Translations under genes and position numbers: made by a program
The notes under the pieces: model-generated
Databases searched by the model: none
The model's input: the letters and a program-made list of their open reading frames with translations, nothing else
What the model was told of the DNA's origin: nothing
Source of the DNA: Nonomuraea basaltis
GTDB taxonomy: Bacteria; Actinomycetota; Actinomycetes; Streptosporangiales; Streptosporangiaceae
DNA: 64,000 nt
Direction of reading: 5' to 3'
NCBI RefSeq assembly: GCF_005893125.1
Contig: NZ_VCJS01000025.1
Location: 1 to 64,000 of the forward strand
In this document: one piece after another, positions 54,550 to 64,000 of the stretch
Layout of the letters: each line of letters opens with the position of its first letter
Position numbering within the stretch: position 1 is the first letter of the stretch

Positions 54550-55407
54550 TCAGCGCGCGAGGGCCTGGCGTTCGGCGGCCTCCACCACGTTGGACAGCAG
54601 CAGGGCACGGGTCATGGGCCCGACACCGCCCGGGTTGGGCGTGAGGAACCCGGCGACCTCCCCCACGTCCAGCGCCACGTCACCGGCGATCTTGCCGTCC
54701 ACCCGGGAGACCCCCACGTCGAGCACGGCCGCACCCGGCTTGACCATGTCGCGCCTGATGAGGCCGGGCACCCCGGCCGCCGCCACCACGATGTCCGCCC
54801 TGCGCACGTGCGCGGCCAGGTCGTGGGTGCCGGTGTGGCAGAGGGTCACGGTGGCGTTCTCGCTGCGGCGGGTCAGCAGGAGGCCCAGCGAGCGGCCCAC
54901 CGTGATGCCGCGGCCGACCACGGCCACCTCCGCGCCCTTGATCGGGACGCCGTACTCCTGCAGGAGCAGCACGATGCCGTGCGGGGTGCACGGGAGCGGC
55001 GCGTCGACCATGTGGACGAGGCGGCCGAGGTTCACCGGGTGGAGGCCGTCGGCGTCCTTGGCCGGGTCCATGCTCTCGAGCAGCGCCATCGTGTCCAGGT
55101 GCTTGGGCAGGGGGAGCTGGACGATGTAGCCGGTGCACTCGGGGGAAGCATTGAGCTCGTCGATGGCCGCCTCGACCTCGGCCTGCGTGGCGGTGGCCGG
55201 CAGGTCGACGCGAATGGAGGCGATGCCCACCTCGGCGCAGTCGCGGTGCTTGCCGGCCACGTAGATCTGGCTGCCCGGGTCGTCGCCCACGAGCACGGTG
55301 CCCAGGCCGGGAGTGATGCCGCGTTCCTTGAGCGCGGCCACTCGGATCGTGAGGTCTGCCTTGATCTTGGCGGCGGTCGCCTTGCCATCGAGTTTCACTG
55401 CGCTCAT
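54550..55407 (-). CDS. folD: Bifunctional methylene-THF dehydrogenase/cyclohydrolase
   Basis: Interconverts 5,10-methylene-, methenyl- and 10-formyl-tetrahydrofolate, supplying one-carbon units. The 285-residue protein has the catalytic lysine region [14 protein letters not shown] (about 49-62), the NADP site [16 protein letters not shown] and the C-terminal signature [11 protein letters not shown]. In agreement with this, purine synthesis genes purN and purH that use 10-formyl-THF lie nearby. The start is ATG 55407. Confidence 0.95.
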   Translation of the reverse strand: MSAVKLDGKATAAKIKADLTIRVAALKERGITPGLGTVLVGDDPGSQIYVAGKHRDCAEVGIASIRVDLPATATQAEVEAAIDELNASPECTGYIVQLPLPKHLDTMALLESMDPAKDADGLHPVNLGRLVHMVDAPLPCTPHGIVLLLQEYGVPIKGAEVAVVGRGITVGRSLGLLLTRRSENATVTLCHTGTHDLAAHVRRADIVVAAAGVPGLIRRDMVKPGAAVLDVGVSRVDGKIAGDVALDVGEVAGFLTPNPGGVGPMTRALLLSNVVEAAERQALAR

Positions 55408-55543
55408 GCCGGCAATCCTTCCATGCCTCCTCCCACCCCTCGCACACCCACCTCCCCTCCCCTCTCCTCCGAAGGACGGTCACCACTGACTGGCGGTCAC
55501 TTGAGGGTCGGCGGGGCCGCCTTATGCGAGCAGGGCTCACGAG

Positions 55544-55583
55544 TTATCCACAGAACGCAGGCAGCAAGCCCGAGTTATCCACA
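55544..55583 (+). promoter_or_regulatory. Pair of perfect DnaA-box consensus sequences
   Basis: TTATCCACA occurs at 55544-55552 and 55575-55583 in the same orientation, 31 bases apart (three helical turns), each within a longer repeat CGAGTTATCCACAGA. They lie between the divergent folD and the ROK leader ORF. Such a pair can bind DnaA as a regulatory or titration site. No replication genes are near, so this is not an origin. Confidence 0.6.
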
Positions 55584-55666
55584 GACGATCGCTGACATCG
55601 TTGTCATTGATCTTGGAAGGGCTTAGTGTTACGGGCGCCGGCAACATGCTGTTCACGGAGGTCCCC

Positions 55667-55831
55667 TTGCTTTCCCGCCTGCTGTCCGCCGAGTCGACCG
55701 ACCTGTTCGTGGGCCCCCGAGACGAGCCGCACCAGGTGCTGCGCGTCACCCGTCCTTCCCCGTCCCGCCACGGCGGAGTTCGTTTCCTGTCTGGCCTGAA
55801 GGCCGGAGCATCCCCGAAGAAGGCCCGATGA
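55667..55831 (+). CDS. Leader ORF coupled to the ROK gene
   Basis: A 54-residue ORF beginning at TTG 55667 with a perfect GGAGG five bases upstream, whose TGA stop overlaps the ROK ATG (ATGA). The product is basic at the C-terminus (LKAGASPKKAR), with no membrane segment. An in-frame ATG at 55646 is an alternative start. The arrangement suggests translational coupling, whether or not the peptide has its own function. Confidence 0.5.
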   Translation: MLSRLLSAESTDLFVGPRDEPHQVLRVTRPSPSRHGGVRFLSGLKAGASPKKAR

Positions 55832-56856
55832 CCTGCGTACTTGCCATCGACATCGGTGGGACCAAGATCGCCGCCGCACTGGTGGACGAGGAAGGTTCCG
55901 TGTTGCGCTCCGCTACCCGGCCCACGCCGCGTGCGGACGTCATGTCCGCGCTGGCGGCCCTCATCGCGGAGGTCACCGAGGGCGGCCCGCCACCGGTGGC
56001 CGCCGGGATCGGCTGCGCCGGCCCGCTGGACCTCGCCACCGGCACCGTGAGCCCGGTCAACATGCCGAGCTGGCGCGGCTTCCCCCTGCGTGAGGAGGTC
56101 CGGAAGCTGACGGGGCTGCCCTCCGTGCTGGCGGGCGACGCGCAGTGTTTCGCGCTGGGCGAGCACTGGCTGGGCGCGGGGCGCGGCAGTACGTCGCTGC
56201 TCGGGATAGTCGTGTCCACGGGAATCGGCGGCGGCCTGGTGATTGACGGCGCTCCGATCCTGGGCCCGACCGGCAACGCCGGACATGTCGGGCACATGAG
56301 CATCGACCCGTACGGGGAACGCTGCGAATGCGGCGGCCGTGGGTGCGTGGAGCGCTACTCCAGCGGCCCCAACCTCGCCCGGTGGGCCGTGGAGAACGGC
56401 TGGTCCCCCGCCGCCATCCGCAACGAGCAGCGATCCCAGCAGCCCGGTGATGCCCCTGCCCGGGCCGCCGGGCTCTCCCAACGGACCGGCGCTCCCGTGA
56501 GCACCATTGAGGAGACCTCTGGCCTGGAAGGAGCGAAGGCGGACGCGCGGGTGCTCGCGCAGGACGCGGCCGCAGGCGATCCGGTTGCGCTCGCGGCCTT
56601 CGAGCGAGGGGCCAGGGCGCTGGCCGGCATGATCGCGTCTACGGCGGCCGCGGCCGAAGTCACCACCGTGGTCGTCGGAGGCGGCGTGTCGGCTGCGGGC
56701 AAGGTCTTGTTCGAGCCCTTGGAGCGGGCCCTGGACGACGTGGCGGGGCTGGCCTTCGTGCGTGCGGTCCAGGTGAAGCAGAGCACCCTCGGCGTGCGCG
56801 CGTCTCTGGCCGGAGCAGCCAACCTGGCCTGGCAGACACTCCGGCCGACGAGTTGA
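55828..56856 (+). CDS. ROK-family sugar kinase or regulator-like protein
   Basis: 342 residues with the ROK phosphate-binding N-terminus DIGGTKIAAALVDEE (about 8-22), the NTP site GIVVSTGIGGGLVIDG, and the zinc-type signature GHMSIDPYGERCECGGRGCVE. There is no HTH, so a sugar kinase (glucokinase or N-acetyl-hexosamine kinase) is more likely than a repressor. An insertion of about 45 residues rich in Gln, Ala and Ser after NGWSPAAIRNEQ is unusual. The substrate is not clear. Confidence 0.85.
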   Translation: MTCVLAIDIGGTKIAAALVDEEGSVLRSATRPTPRADVMSALAALIAEVTEGGPPPVAAGIGCAGPLDLATGTVSPVNMPSWRGFPLREEVRKLTGLPSVLAGDAQCFALGEHWLGAGRGSTSLLGIVVSTGIGGGLVIDGAPILGPTGNAGHVGHMSIDPYGERCECGGRGCVERYSSGPNLARWAVENGWSPAAIRNEQRSQQPGDAPARAAGLSQRTGAPVSTIEETSGLEGAKADARVLAQDAAAGDPVALAAFERGARALAGMIASTAAAAEVTTVVVGGGVSAAGKVLFEPLERALDDVAGLAFVRAVQVKQSTLGVRASLAGAANLAWQTLRPTS

Positions 56857-56994
56857 ACCGACCGGCCGGGCGATCCAGACCACCGTCCGGCCGGAGTCCG
56901 GCTCCGCCCGGTCGGCATCCGAGCGCGGTCCCTGCCCTGCGTCCCAACACCGCCCGGCCAGCGTCCGAACGGAGTCCGGCCAGGTCCCGGCAGG

Positions 56995-57174
56995 TCAGTC
57001 GCGTTCGGCGGCCGCCTGGGCCTCGCGGCGCTCGATGATCCGGCGGGTGAACGGGATGATCTCGACGACACGACTGCCCAGATAGGCGCCGATGAAGGCG
57101 AGCACCAGGAGGACGAAGGGGCTGGTGGCGATGCCGTTCAGGGTGACGAAGACCTGCAGGATCATGTCGAGCAA
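56995..57174 (-). CDS. Small membrane protein, about 59 residues
   Basis: Starts at TTG 57174 with GGAG six bases upstream (an ATG at 57165 is possible). A single membrane helix (SPFVLLVLAFIGAYLGSRVV) is followed by a basic C-terminal tail (RRIIERREAQAAAERD). It lies downstream of the purH terminator and is transcribed in the same direction. I do not recognise a characterised family. Confidence 0.6.
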   Translation of the reverse strand: MLDMILQVFVTLNGIATSPFVLLVLAFIGAYLGSRVVEIIPFTRRIIERREAQAAAERD

Positions 57175-57253
57175 GGGGAACTCCGGGGGACTGGGCGGGC
57201 GCGGAGGCAATCAGGCTAACCGCAGATGGCCAGTGCTCGCTCCCAAAACGGCC

Positions 57254-57285
57254 AAAGGGCGACATGATCGGCCATGTCGCCCTTT
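57254..57285 (-). terminator. Perfect hairpin ending the purN-purH operon
   Basis: AAAGGGCGACATG at 57254-57266 pairs perfectly with CATGTCGCCCTTT at 57273-57285 around a 6-base loop, just after the purH stop at 57295. This is the clearest 13-bp terminator stem in this part of the window. Confidence 0.85.
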
Positions 57286-57294
57286 AGTGGACGA

Positions 57295-58833
57295 TCAGTG
57301 GAAGAAGTGGCGGGTGCCGGTGAAGTACAGGGTGATGCCGGCCTTCTCAGCGGCCTCCACGACCAGGTTGTCCCGGATGGAGCCGCCCGGCTCGACGATC
57401 GCCTTCACACCCGCCTCGACCAGCACCTCCAGCCCGTCGGGGAACGGGAAGTAGGCGTCCGAGGCGGCGACCGAGCCGGGCGCGCGTTCCCCTGCCCTGG
57501 TGAGCGCCAGGCGGCAGGAGTCGACCCGGTTGACCTGCCCCATGCCCACACCCACGGTCGCCCCGTCACTGGCGAGCAGGATGGCGTTGGACTTCACCGA
57601 GCGGCAGGCGCGCCAGGCGAACTCCAGGTCGGCCAGCACCTCGGGCGAGGCGGGCTCGCCGGTCTTGAGCTCCCAGTGCGAGGCCGCGTCGCCGGGCGCG
57701 TCCACCCGGTCGACGGTCTGTACGAGAAGGCCGCCGTCGATCTTGCGGAACTCCGTCGGCTGCGCCGGCCCCTCCGGGCACACCAGCAGGCGCAGGCTCT
57801 TCTTCGCGCGCAGCACCTCCAGCGCCTCGGCGTCGAAGGATGGCGCGATGACCACCTCGGTGAACACGTCGAAGATCTGCCTGGCCAGCTCCACCGTGAC
57901 CGCGCCGTTGACGGCGATCACGCCGCCGTACGCCGACACCGGGTCGCAGGCGTGCGCCTTGCGGTGCGCGTCGGCCACGTCGGAGCCGATCGCGATGCCG
58001 CACGGGTTCTGGTGCTTGATGATGGCCACGCAGGGCTCGGAGAAGTCCCAGGCGGCCCGCCAGGCGGCGTCGGCGTCGAGGTAGTTGTTGTAGGACATCT
58101 CCTTGCCGTGCAGTTGCTCGGCGTTGGCGAGGCCGCCGGTGCCGCCCGTGTAGAGCGCGGCGCGCTGGTGCGGGTTCTCGCCGTAGCGGAGCGTGGCCTT
58201 GCGCTCGTACGCGGCCCCCGTGAAGGCCGGCAGCTCCTCCTCCTCGTACGTCCCCGCGAACCAGTTCGCCACGGCGACGTCGTACGAGGCCGTGTGGGCG
58301 TATGCGATGCCCGCGAGCCGCCGCCGCTCAGTCAGCGTGAAGCCGCCCTCGGTCAGCGCCGTGAGCACGTCGCCGTAGAAGCCGGGGTCGACCACGACGG
58401 CGCAGGTGTTGTGGTTCTTCGCGGCGCCCCGGATCATGGCCGGCCCGCCGATGTCGATCTGCTCGACGCATTCCTCGTCGGACGCGCCGGAGGCCACCGT
58501 CTGCTGGAACGGGTAGAGGTTCACCACGACCAGCTGGAACGGGTCGATCTCCAGCTCCTCCAGCTGGGTCACGTGGTGCGGCTTGGTGACGTCGGCCAGC
58601 AGCCCGGCGTGCACGCGCGGGTGCAGCGTCTTGACCCGCCCGTCGAGGCACTCGGGGAACCCGGTCAGCTGCTCGACCTTCATCACCGGGATCCCGAAGG
58701 ACGAGATCGCGGCGGCCGTGCCACCGGTCGAGACGATCTCCACCCCGGCGCTGTCGAGGGCCCTGGCCAGTTCCTCGAGCCCGGACTTGTCGTAAACAGC
58801 GATCAGTGCGCGCCGGATGGCGATGCGAGTCAC
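57295..58833 (-). CDS. purH: AICAR formyltransferase / IMP cyclohydrolase
   Basis: Performs the last two steps of IMP synthesis. The 512-residue protein has the IMP cyclohydrolase domain at the N-terminus ([24 protein letters not shown]) and the formyltransferase domain from about residue 200 ([24 protein letters not shown] region [11 protein letters not shown]). The start overlaps the purN stop by four bases (ATGA or GTGA). Normal length. Confidence 0.96.
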   Translation of the reverse strand: MTRIAIRRALIAVYDKSGLEELARALDSAGVEIVSTGGTAAAISSFGIPVMKVEQLTGFPECLDGRVKTLHPRVHAGLLADVTKPHHVTQLEELEIDPFQLVVVNLYPFQQTVASGASDEECVEQIDIGGPAMIRGAAKNHNTCAVVVDPGFYGDVLTALTEGGFTLTERRRLAGIAYAHTASYDVAVANWFAGTYEEEELPAFTGAAYERKATLRYGENPHQRAALYTGGTGGLANAEQLHGKEMSYNNYLDADAAWRAAWDFSEPCVAIIKHQNPCGIAIGSDVADAHRKAHACDPVSAYGGVIAVNGAVTVELARQIFDVFTEVVIAPSFDAEALEVLRAKKSLRLLVCPEGPAQPTEFRKIDGGLLVQTVDRVDAPGDAASHWELKTGEPASPEVLADLEFAWRACRSVKSNAILLASDGATVGVGMGQVNRVDSCRLALTRAGERAPGSVAASDAYFPFPDGLEVLVEAGVKAIVEPGGSIRDNLVVEAAEKAGITLYFTGTRHFFH

Positions 58834-59465
58834 GTGGATTCCCCTCCTGGTTGGTTGCCGATTCGGACGATACGTCCGCTGACCGTCCAGCCCTCCCGGG
58901 CCATCCGGCCGACGATGTCGACGAGCAGGCGGCGCTCGACGGTCTTGATGCGCTCGTGCAGGACCGCCTCGTCGTCATCAGGGAGCACGGGCACCGCTTC
59001 CTGGGCGACGATCGGCCCCGTGTCGACCCCCTCATCGGCCAGCATCACCGTACAGCCGGTCACCTTGACCCCATGGGCCATCGCGTCGCGCACGCCGTGC
59101 GCGCCGGGGAACGACGGCAGCAGCGCCGGATGGGTGTTGAGCACCGGGAAGGCGTCGAGCGTCGGCGGGCCCAGAATCTTCATGAAGCCTGCGGACACCA
59201 CGAGGTCGGGCTCGTACGATGCGATTCTGGCCGCGATCGCCGCATCCCAATCCGCCCTTGTTGCATAGTCGCCCAATTTTTCGACAAAAGTCGGGACATT
59301 TGCCTTCGCCGCCCTCGCCAGCCCTTCGATCCCATCCCTGTCGGCCCCAACCGCGACGACGCGAGCACCGTACGACGGGTCGGCAGAAGCGTCCAGCAGG
59401 GCCTGTAGGTTGGTTCCAGAGCCGGAGACGAGGACGACGAGCCGCCCAGCCTTAGACACGCACAC
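58830..59465 (-). CDS. purN: Phosphoribosylglycinamide formyltransferase
   Basis: Transfers the formyl group of 10-formyl-THF to GAR in purine synthesis. The 211-residue enzyme has [15 protein letters not shown] near residue 12, the folate-binding region [16 protein letters not shown] with the catalytic histidine, and the aspartate in [14 protein letters not shown] 59465 is the start given; GTG 59459 is a close alternative. It is the first gene of the purN-purH operon. Confidence 0.95.
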   Translation of the reverse strand: MCVSKAGRLVVLVSGSGTNLQALLDASADPSYGARVVAVGADRDGIEGLARAAKANVPTFVEKLGDYATRADWDAAIAARIASYEPDLVVSAGFMKILGPPTLDAFPVLNTHPALLPSFPGAHGVRDAMAHGVKVTGCTVMLADEGVDTGPIVAQEAVPVLPDDDEAVLHERIKTVERRLLVDIVGRMAREGWTVSGRIVRIGNQPGGEST

Positions 59466-59535
59466 TCTCCAAAGAGGAAACAGGGTGGGGCTGCCAGGGT
59501 ATCTGTTCCTTGCCCGGCGACGCAGAGGAGGTCAG

Positions 59536-59955
59536 GTGTCGACACCGGTGCAGGCACCGGCAGGCCAGCAGCCCGCCGATTCGGCGGGCCGCCGAGCGAT
59601 CTGGTTGTCCATCGCAGCGCTGGCAATGACGTTCATGTTGCCGCTTGCCGGCCTGGTCATGGCGCTGTTCGCGCTCATGGCCGGAATCCGGGCGCTCCCG
59701 CTGCTGAAAGGCGCGGGCAAGCCCACGGGGATCGCCGTGGGCGGCATCGCCATCTCCTCGATCGCGCTGGCGATGTCGGCCCTGGCGACGGGAATGCAGC
59801 TGTACCTGATGGACGAATATTCGGCCTACCAGGAGTGCATGAAGGGCGCCGGCACGGTTTCCTCGCAGGGCGAGTGCTTCATCCAGTTCAGGGAGACGGC
59901 CGAGCGCAAGCTCCCGCCCGACGTACTCGAACTGCTCCGCGCGATGCAGCCCTGA
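59536..59955 (+). CDS. Small DUF4190-like membrane protein
   Basis: 139 residues from GTG 59536, with GAGGAGG a few bases upstream. Two hydrophobic segments (IAALAMTFMLPLAGLVMALFAL and AVGGIAISSIALAMSALATGM) and a C-terminal soluble region with two cysteines (YQECMKG and GECFIQF) that could pair. It is divergent from purN. The function is unknown. Confidence 0.7.
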   Translation: MSTPVQAPAGQQPADSAGRRAIWLSIAALAMTFMLPLAGLVMALFALMAGIRALPLLKGAGKPTGIAVGGIAISSIALAMSALATGMQLYLMDEYSAYQECMKGAGTVSSQGECFIQFRETAERKLPPDVLELLRAMQP

Positions 59956-60156
59956 ACGACGGCGCGTCAAGGCCGCGCCGCACCGCGATGGTCTGTCGGT
60001 AGTGGCGCCGCCAACCGGTAGAGACACGTTCGACGCCCGGGCGCGGCGCACACCGCGTCATCGGGCCCGAGCCGTTGTCCCTGCGCGGCAGGTCGCCGTT
60101 TCTGCGCCGCGGCGAAGACCCTCATCGGGTACGCGCCGCACCAGGCCCTGACGCGT

Positions 60157-61773
60157 CTAGTCGCGGTCCCAGGCGTAAGGGTCGACGTAGATGACGTGGC
60201 CGCCGCGGTCGTCCGACTCATCCACGATGTCCTTGCGCGGCGGGCGCGCCGGCCCCGGTTCGGGCGGGCGCGGGCGGGACTGGGCCAGCGTCTCGGCCTC
60301 CGCCGAGGCGTGCTCGTCCTGCCAGTCGTCCCTGATGACCGGGATCTCCTGGGTGTCGGCCTCGGTGGCGTCCATCCAGTGGCCGGGCAGCGGGCGCGGA
60401 TCCGACTCGGCCAGGCCCACCTTGCTCGCCGCCTTGGCGAGCGCGGCCCCGGCCTTGCGCACCGGGGCGGCCGCCTTGTCGAGCGGCGCGCGGGCCCGCT
60501 TGTTGAGCAGCAGCAGGTTGGCCACGCCCGCGGAGATGCCCGCGGCCACGCCGACCTCGAGCGCGACCGACAACGCCACCTCCCAGGGCGAGGGGCCAAC
60601 CGCCGCCAGCCGCCCGCCGCCGATGGGCCCGCCGGACAGCGCCGCCAGCGCCCCCGCCACGACGCCGGTGGCGACCCCGGTGAGGAACCCCCAGAGCGGC
60701 GCGGCCTCGTAGGACGGCGACGGCGAGATCCTGGCCACTATCACCCCCGCCACGGCCCCCGCCGCGAACGGCAGCGCGATGACCGCCATCATCCACGCCG
60801 GCACCGGCCCGCTCTCGGGCAGCGCGCCGAGCAGCGGCAGGCTCGGCACCGTGCCGAGCTGCACCCCTGTGGGCGCGACCAGGGTGTCGGCGCCGATGGC
60901 GAACCCGGGGCCGGCGATGTAGGAGAAGGCCCAGATGACGACGTTCAGAAGGTAGAGGAGCTGGAGCAGCGCCAGCAGCACCCCGCCCACGAACCCGGGC
61001 GACAGGACGCTGGACAGCTCCTTGACCTGGTCGAAGTTGATCACGACGGCGACCAGCACCAGGGCCAGCCCGGCCACCAGCAGCACCGCGGTGGCGACCG
61101 CCGTGCCGACCGTGAGGGCGCGCACCCGCTCGGGCAGCAGCCGGAGCATCACCCGCCAGGGCCCGATCATCCGCGCGGTGGCCAGCGCCCCGGCCAGGAA
61201 CGCCAGCACGAAGTGGCTGAACAGCGCCTCGCCGATGAACGGCTGCGTGATCTCGTTGCTCGCGACGAGCGCGATCAGCCCGGCCAGCAGCGAGTACGGG
61301 GCCGCCAGCGACACCCCCGCCTGGACCACCAGGGAGAGCTGCGCCCGGCGGCGAGCCTGGGCCTGCTCGCGCGGGCTGTTCTTGGGCAGCCGCGCGGGCA
61401 GCCGGAGCCGCAGGTCGGCGTCGCGCGCCATCCATCGTCCGGCCCGGTAGAGCAGCACGGCGGGCAAGATGATCAGCCCGATCGGCAGCAGCCCGACCCG
61501 GCCGTCCGGGATCGCGAAGCCGGCGTGGTGCGCGGCCAGCCAGAGCTGCGCCGCCGTACGGAACACACCCGGCAGCCCCGCACCCAGCGTCCCGCTCGGA
61601 GCGGCGATCCAGCCGACCAGCGTGAGCGTGGTGAGCGCCGCCAGGCCGACGCCCAGCGTGCAGGCGGCGGCGAGCATTCCCGACACGGGCAGCGGCCGCC
61701 TCGCCTCGTCGTCCGCCCCGGGGAGCTTGTCGAGCACCAACCGGGTGCGAAGCTGGTCGAGAATCGCCGTCAC
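60157..61773 (-). CDS. perM: PerM-like (DUF6350) membrane protein
   Basis: About 538 residues with many membrane helices through residues 30-440 and a long acidic, charged C-terminal tail (EADTQEIPVIRDDWQDEHASAEAE-like). The family (DUF6350) includes mycobacterial PerM (Rv0955), required for normal cell division under magnesium limitation. In mycobacteria and Streptomyces the gene lies between sucCD and purN, exactly as here. The start is uncertain: GTG 61773 or TTG 61800. Confidence 0.85.
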   Translation of the reverse strand: MTAILDQLRTRLVLDKLPGADDEARRPLPVSGMLAAACTLGVGLAALTTLTLVGWIAAPSGTLGAGLPGVFRTAAQLWLAAHHAGFAIPDGRVGLLPIGLIILPAVLLYRAGRWMARDADLRLRLPARLPKNSPREQAQARRRAQLSLVVQAGVSLAAPYSLLAGLIALVASNEITQPFIGEALFSHFVLAFLAGALATARMIGPWRVMLRLLPERVRALTVGTAVATAVLLVAGLALVLVAVVINFDQVKELSSVLSPGFVGGVLLALLQLLYLLNVVIWAFSYIAGPGFAIGADTLVAPTGVQLGTVPSLPLLGALPESGPVPAWMMAVIALPFAAGAVAGVIVARISPSPSYEAAPLWGFLTGVATGVVAGALAALSGGPIGGGRLAAVGPSPWEVALSVALEVGVAAGISAGVANLLLLNKRARAPLDKAAAPVRKAGAALAKAASKVGLAESDPRPLPGHWMDATEADTQEIPVIRDDWQDEHASAEAETLAQSRPRPPEPGPARPPRKDIVDESDDRGGHVIYVDPYAWDRD

Positions 61774-61879
61774 AGTGGTGATTTTCTCAACCTTTCCCAA
61801 CCAACCCTTGGTTGACGCGCCGGGGGGATTACTTTTTCATCCTTTACGCTGCGACGAGGTTGCCCCACCCACGGCACGC

Positions 61880-61913
61880 AAAGCCCCGCGCGGCGCGTGC
61901 CGCGCGGGGCTTT
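61880..61913 (-). terminator. Perfect 15-bp terminator hairpin after sucCD
   Basis: AAAGCCCCGCGCGGC at 61880-61894 pairs with GCCGCGCGGGGCTTT at 61899-61913 around GCGT, a few bases beyond the sucD stop. It is an ideal intrinsic terminator stem for the leftward sucC-sucD transcript. Confidence 0.9.
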
Positions 61914-61923
61914 GCGAGAGCGA

Positions 61924-62799
61924 CTAGCGCGCCTGCATGATCTCGCGCATCAGGCGGGCGGTCTCGGAGGGGGTCTTGCCGACGCGGACGCCGACCTTCT
62001 CCAGGGCCTCCTTCTTCGCCTGCGCGGTGCCGGCCGAGCCGGACACGATCGCGCCGGCGTGACCCATGGTCTTGCCCTCGGGCGCGGTGAACCCGGCCAC
62101 GTAGGCGACCACCGGCTTGGTGACGTACTGCTCGATGTAGGCGGCGGCCCGCTCCTCGGCGTCGCCGCCGATCTCACCGATCATCACGATCGCGTCGGTG
62201 CCCGGGTCCTCCTGGAACGCCTGGAGGGCGTCGATGTGCGTGGTGCCGATGACGGGGTCGCCCCCGATGCCCACCGCGGTCGAGAAGCCGAAGTCGCGCA
62301 GCTCGTACATCAGCTGGTAGGTAAGCGTGCCCGACTTCGAGACCAGGCCGATGCGGCCGGCGGTGGTGATGTCGGCGGGGATGATGCCCGCGTTGGAGGC
62401 GCCGGGGGAGGCGATGCCTGGGCAGTTGGGGCCGATGATGCGGGTCTTGTTGCCCTTGGCCACCGCGTACGCCCAGAACTCGGTCGAGTCGTGCACCGGC
62501 ACGCCCTCGGTGATCACCACGCAGAGTGGCATCTCGGCGTCGATGGCCTCCTTGACCGCGTCCTTGGTGAACGCCGGGGGCACGAACACGACCGACACGT
62601 CGGCGCCGGTCTGCTCCATGGCCTCCTTGACCGTGCCGAACACGGGCAGGCCCTCGTGCGTGGTGCCGGCCTTGCGGGCGTTGACGCCGCCGACGACGCG
62701 GGCGCCGGAGGCGAGCATGCGGCGGGTGTGCTTGGTGCCCTCACCGCCGGTCATGCCCTGGACAATGATCTTGCTGTTTTCCGTCAACCAGATGGCCAT
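61924..62799 (-). CDS. sucD: Succinyl-CoA synthetase alpha subunit
   Basis: Catalytic alpha subunit of the citric acid cycle ligase. The 291-residue protein has the CoA-binding Rossmann domain ([19 protein letters not shown]) and the active-site histidine in [18 protein letters not shown] near residue 240. It follows sucC after three bases. Confidence 0.96.
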   Translation of the reverse strand: MAIWLTENSKIIVQGMTGGEGTKHTRRMLASGARVVGGVNARKAGTTHEGLPVFGTVKEAMEQTGADVSVVFVPPAFTKDAVKEAIDAEMPLCVVITEGVPVHDSTEFWAYAVAKGNKTRIIGPNCPGIASPGASNAGIIPADITTAGRIGLVSKSGTLTYQLMYELRDFGFSTAVGIGGDPVIGTTHIDALQAFQEDPGTDAIVMIGEIGGDAEERAAAYIEQYVTKPVVAYVAGFTAPEGKTMGHAGAIVSGSAGTAQAKKEALEKVGVRVGKTPSETARLMREIMQAR

Positions 62800-62802
62800 G
62801 AG

Positions 62803-63984
62803 TTACGCACCTACCGCAGCGAGCTCGGCGGCCCGCTTGGCCGCATCGTCCATCGTGTCTACCAGCTCGACGCGCGGGAGCGCGGCATCGGCCAGGATCT
62901 GCCGCCCGAGCAGGGCGTTGTTGCCGTCGAGGCGGACCACCAGCGGGTGGGTCACGGCCTCGCCGCGGCTCTCGAGCAGCTTGAACGCCGAGACGATGCC
63001 GTTGGCCACGGCGTCGCAGGCGGTGATGCCGCCGAAGACGTTCACGAAGATCGACTTCACGTCGGGGTCGGAGAGGATGATCTCCAGGCCCGCGGCCATG
63101 ACCTCGGCCGAGGCGCCGCCGCCGATGTCGAGGAAGTTGGCGGGAGACGGCTTGCCGGGGAACGCCTCGCCGGCGTAGGCCACGACGTCGAGGGTGGACA
63201 TGACCAGACCCGCGCCGTTGCCGATGATGCCGACGTTGCCGTCGAGCTTGACGTAGTTGAGGTCCTTCTCCTTGGCCTTGGCCTCGAGGGGGTCCTCGGC
63301 GGCCTTGTCGGCCAGCGCCGCGTGGTCGTGCTGGCGGAAGGTGGCGTTGTCGTCGAGCGTGACCTTGCCGTCGAGCGCCTTCACCTGGCCGTCGGCCGCG
63401 AGGATCATGGGGTTGACCTCGACGAGCGTGGCGTCCTCGTCCACGAAGCAGCACCAGAGCTTCTCGATGAGCTCGGCGGCGCCGTCGAGCGCCTTCTCCG
63501 GCAGGAGGCCGGCCGCCGCGATCTCGCGGGCCTTGGCCCGGTCGATGCCGTCCAGCGCCGAGACCGGCACCTTGGCGACCTTCTCGGGCGCGCTGTGGGC
63601 GACCTCTTCGATGTCCATGCCGCCGGCGGCGGAGCAGATCGCGAGGAACGTGCGGTTCGCGCGGTCGAGCAGGAATGAGAAGTAGTACTCCTCCGCGATC
63701 GCGCTGGCCTCCTCCACCAGCACCTTGTGGACCGTGTGGCCCTTGATGTCCATGCCCAGGATGGCGGTGGCCTTCTCAATGGCGTCGGCGGCGTCGTCGG
63801 CCACCTTCACGCCTCCGGCCTTGCCGCGGCCACCGGTCTTGACCTGTGCCTTGACGACAACGCGGCCGGTCAACTGCTCAGCGGCCGCGCGCACCTCCTC
63901 CACAGTGTGGGCGACGATGCCGCGCGGCACCGGGATGCCGTAGTCAGCGAAGAGTTCCTTCGCCTGATGTTCGAACAGGTCCAC
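62803..63984 (-). CDS. sucC: Succinyl-CoA synthetase beta subunit
   Basis: Beta subunit, 393 residues, with the ATP-grasp domain ([36 protein letters not shown]) and the C-terminal CoA-ligase domain ([16 protein letters not shown]). The start ATG lies 16 bases from the right edge, so the gene is complete. It forms an operon with sucD. Confidence 0.96.
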   Translation of the reverse strand: MDLFEHQAKELFADYGIPVPRGIVAHTVEEVRAAAEQLTGRVVVKAQVKTGGRGKAGGVKVADDAADAIEKATAILGMDIKGHTVHKVLVEEASAIAEEYYFSFLLDRANRTFLAICSAAGGMDIEEVAHSAPEKVAKVPVSALDGIDRAKAREIAAAGLLPEKALDGAAELIEKLWCCFVDEDATLVEVNPMILAADGQVKALDGKVTLDDNATFRQHDHAALADKAAEDPLEAKAKEKDLNYVKLDGNVGIIGNGAGLVMSTLDVVAYAGEAFPGKPSPANFLDIGGGASAEVMAAGLEIILSDPDVKSIFVNVFGGITACDAVANGIVSAFKLLESRGEAVTHPLVVRLDGNNALLGRQILADAALPRVELVDTMDDAAKRAAELAAVGA

Positions 63985-64000
63985 GAGGGTCCGTCCTTGC

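Noticed and set aside
55500..55640. Chromosomal replication origin
   Set aside because: Only two DnaA boxes are seen; dnaA, dnaN, rpmH and parAB are absent and Streptomyces-type origins have many boxes.
59956..60156. Gene in the gap before perM
   Set aside because: Frames are short and Arg-rich on both strands; no start with a ribosome site was found.

Overview
The window is high-GC chromosomal DNA from a mycelial-type actinomycete. Actinobacterial family signatures (DUF3017, PerM/DUF6350, an SCO4848-type membrane protein, many GTG/TTG starts, Ser/Thr kinase with an extracellular sensor) and the gene order sucC-sucD-perM-purN-purH-folD ... mdh ... trpS ... dac/SCO4848 ... BMP transporter-cdd-deoA recall the conserved core of Streptomyces chromosomes. 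The accessory content suggests a Streptosporangiaceae member (Nonomuraea-like), but the genus is an inference from the sequence only.

Layout, left to right. 1-7 kb: a six-gene leftward nucleoside uptake and salvage operon (BMP lipoprotein, ATPase, two permeases, cytidine deaminase, thymidine phosphorylase). 7-21 kb: a secreted Xaa-Pro peptidase-like hydrolase, an M20 amidohydrolase, a PGM1-like ATP-grasp peptide ligase, a DD-carboxypeptidase with two membrane proteins, an amidohydrolase/MarR pair with a palindromic intergenic region, an XRE-type regulator followed by two tiny genes, and an alpha/beta hydrolase with twin operators next to a TetR gene. That TetR gene is truncated head-on against a damaged glyoxalase-fold gene. 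21-33.5 kb: trpS, a CNNM/CorC membrane protein, galE, mdh, a Ser/Thr kinase fused to a solute-binding domain, an enoyl-reductase-like protein, a membrane/beta-propeller pair and a polysaccharide-deacetylase lipoprotein.

33.6-39.4 kb is an accretion island. Three copies of the 22-bp 3' end of icd (33641, 37016 and the real gene end at 39374) delimit two decayed integrative elements in tandem with shared end sequences. They carry a TnpB-family RuvC protein with a long basic tail, an OhrR-like regulator with a small membrane protein, a permease fragment, an orphan RHS 3' end, and integrase remnants, one of which is broken by an inversion.

39.4-54.4 kb: icd, DUF3017 and citrate synthase; an FHA/HTH protein; a cell-wall locus (GHL10 glycosidase, NagZ-like hexosaminidase, MurR/RpiR regulator); then an IclR regulator divergent from a six-gene operon coupling an NMT1-type ABC importer to a benzoylformate-decarboxylase-like enzyme and a benzaldehyde-dehydrogenase-like enzyme. 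54.5-64 kb: folD, a ROK protein with a coupled leader ORF, purH-purN, small membrane proteins, perM and sucCD.

No tRNA, rRNA or CRISPR array was seen. The most unusual parts are the tandem icd-attachment island, the PGM1-like ligase, the kinase-solute-binding fusion, and the aromatic keto-acid operon, whose decarboxylase lacks one expected catalytic histidine.
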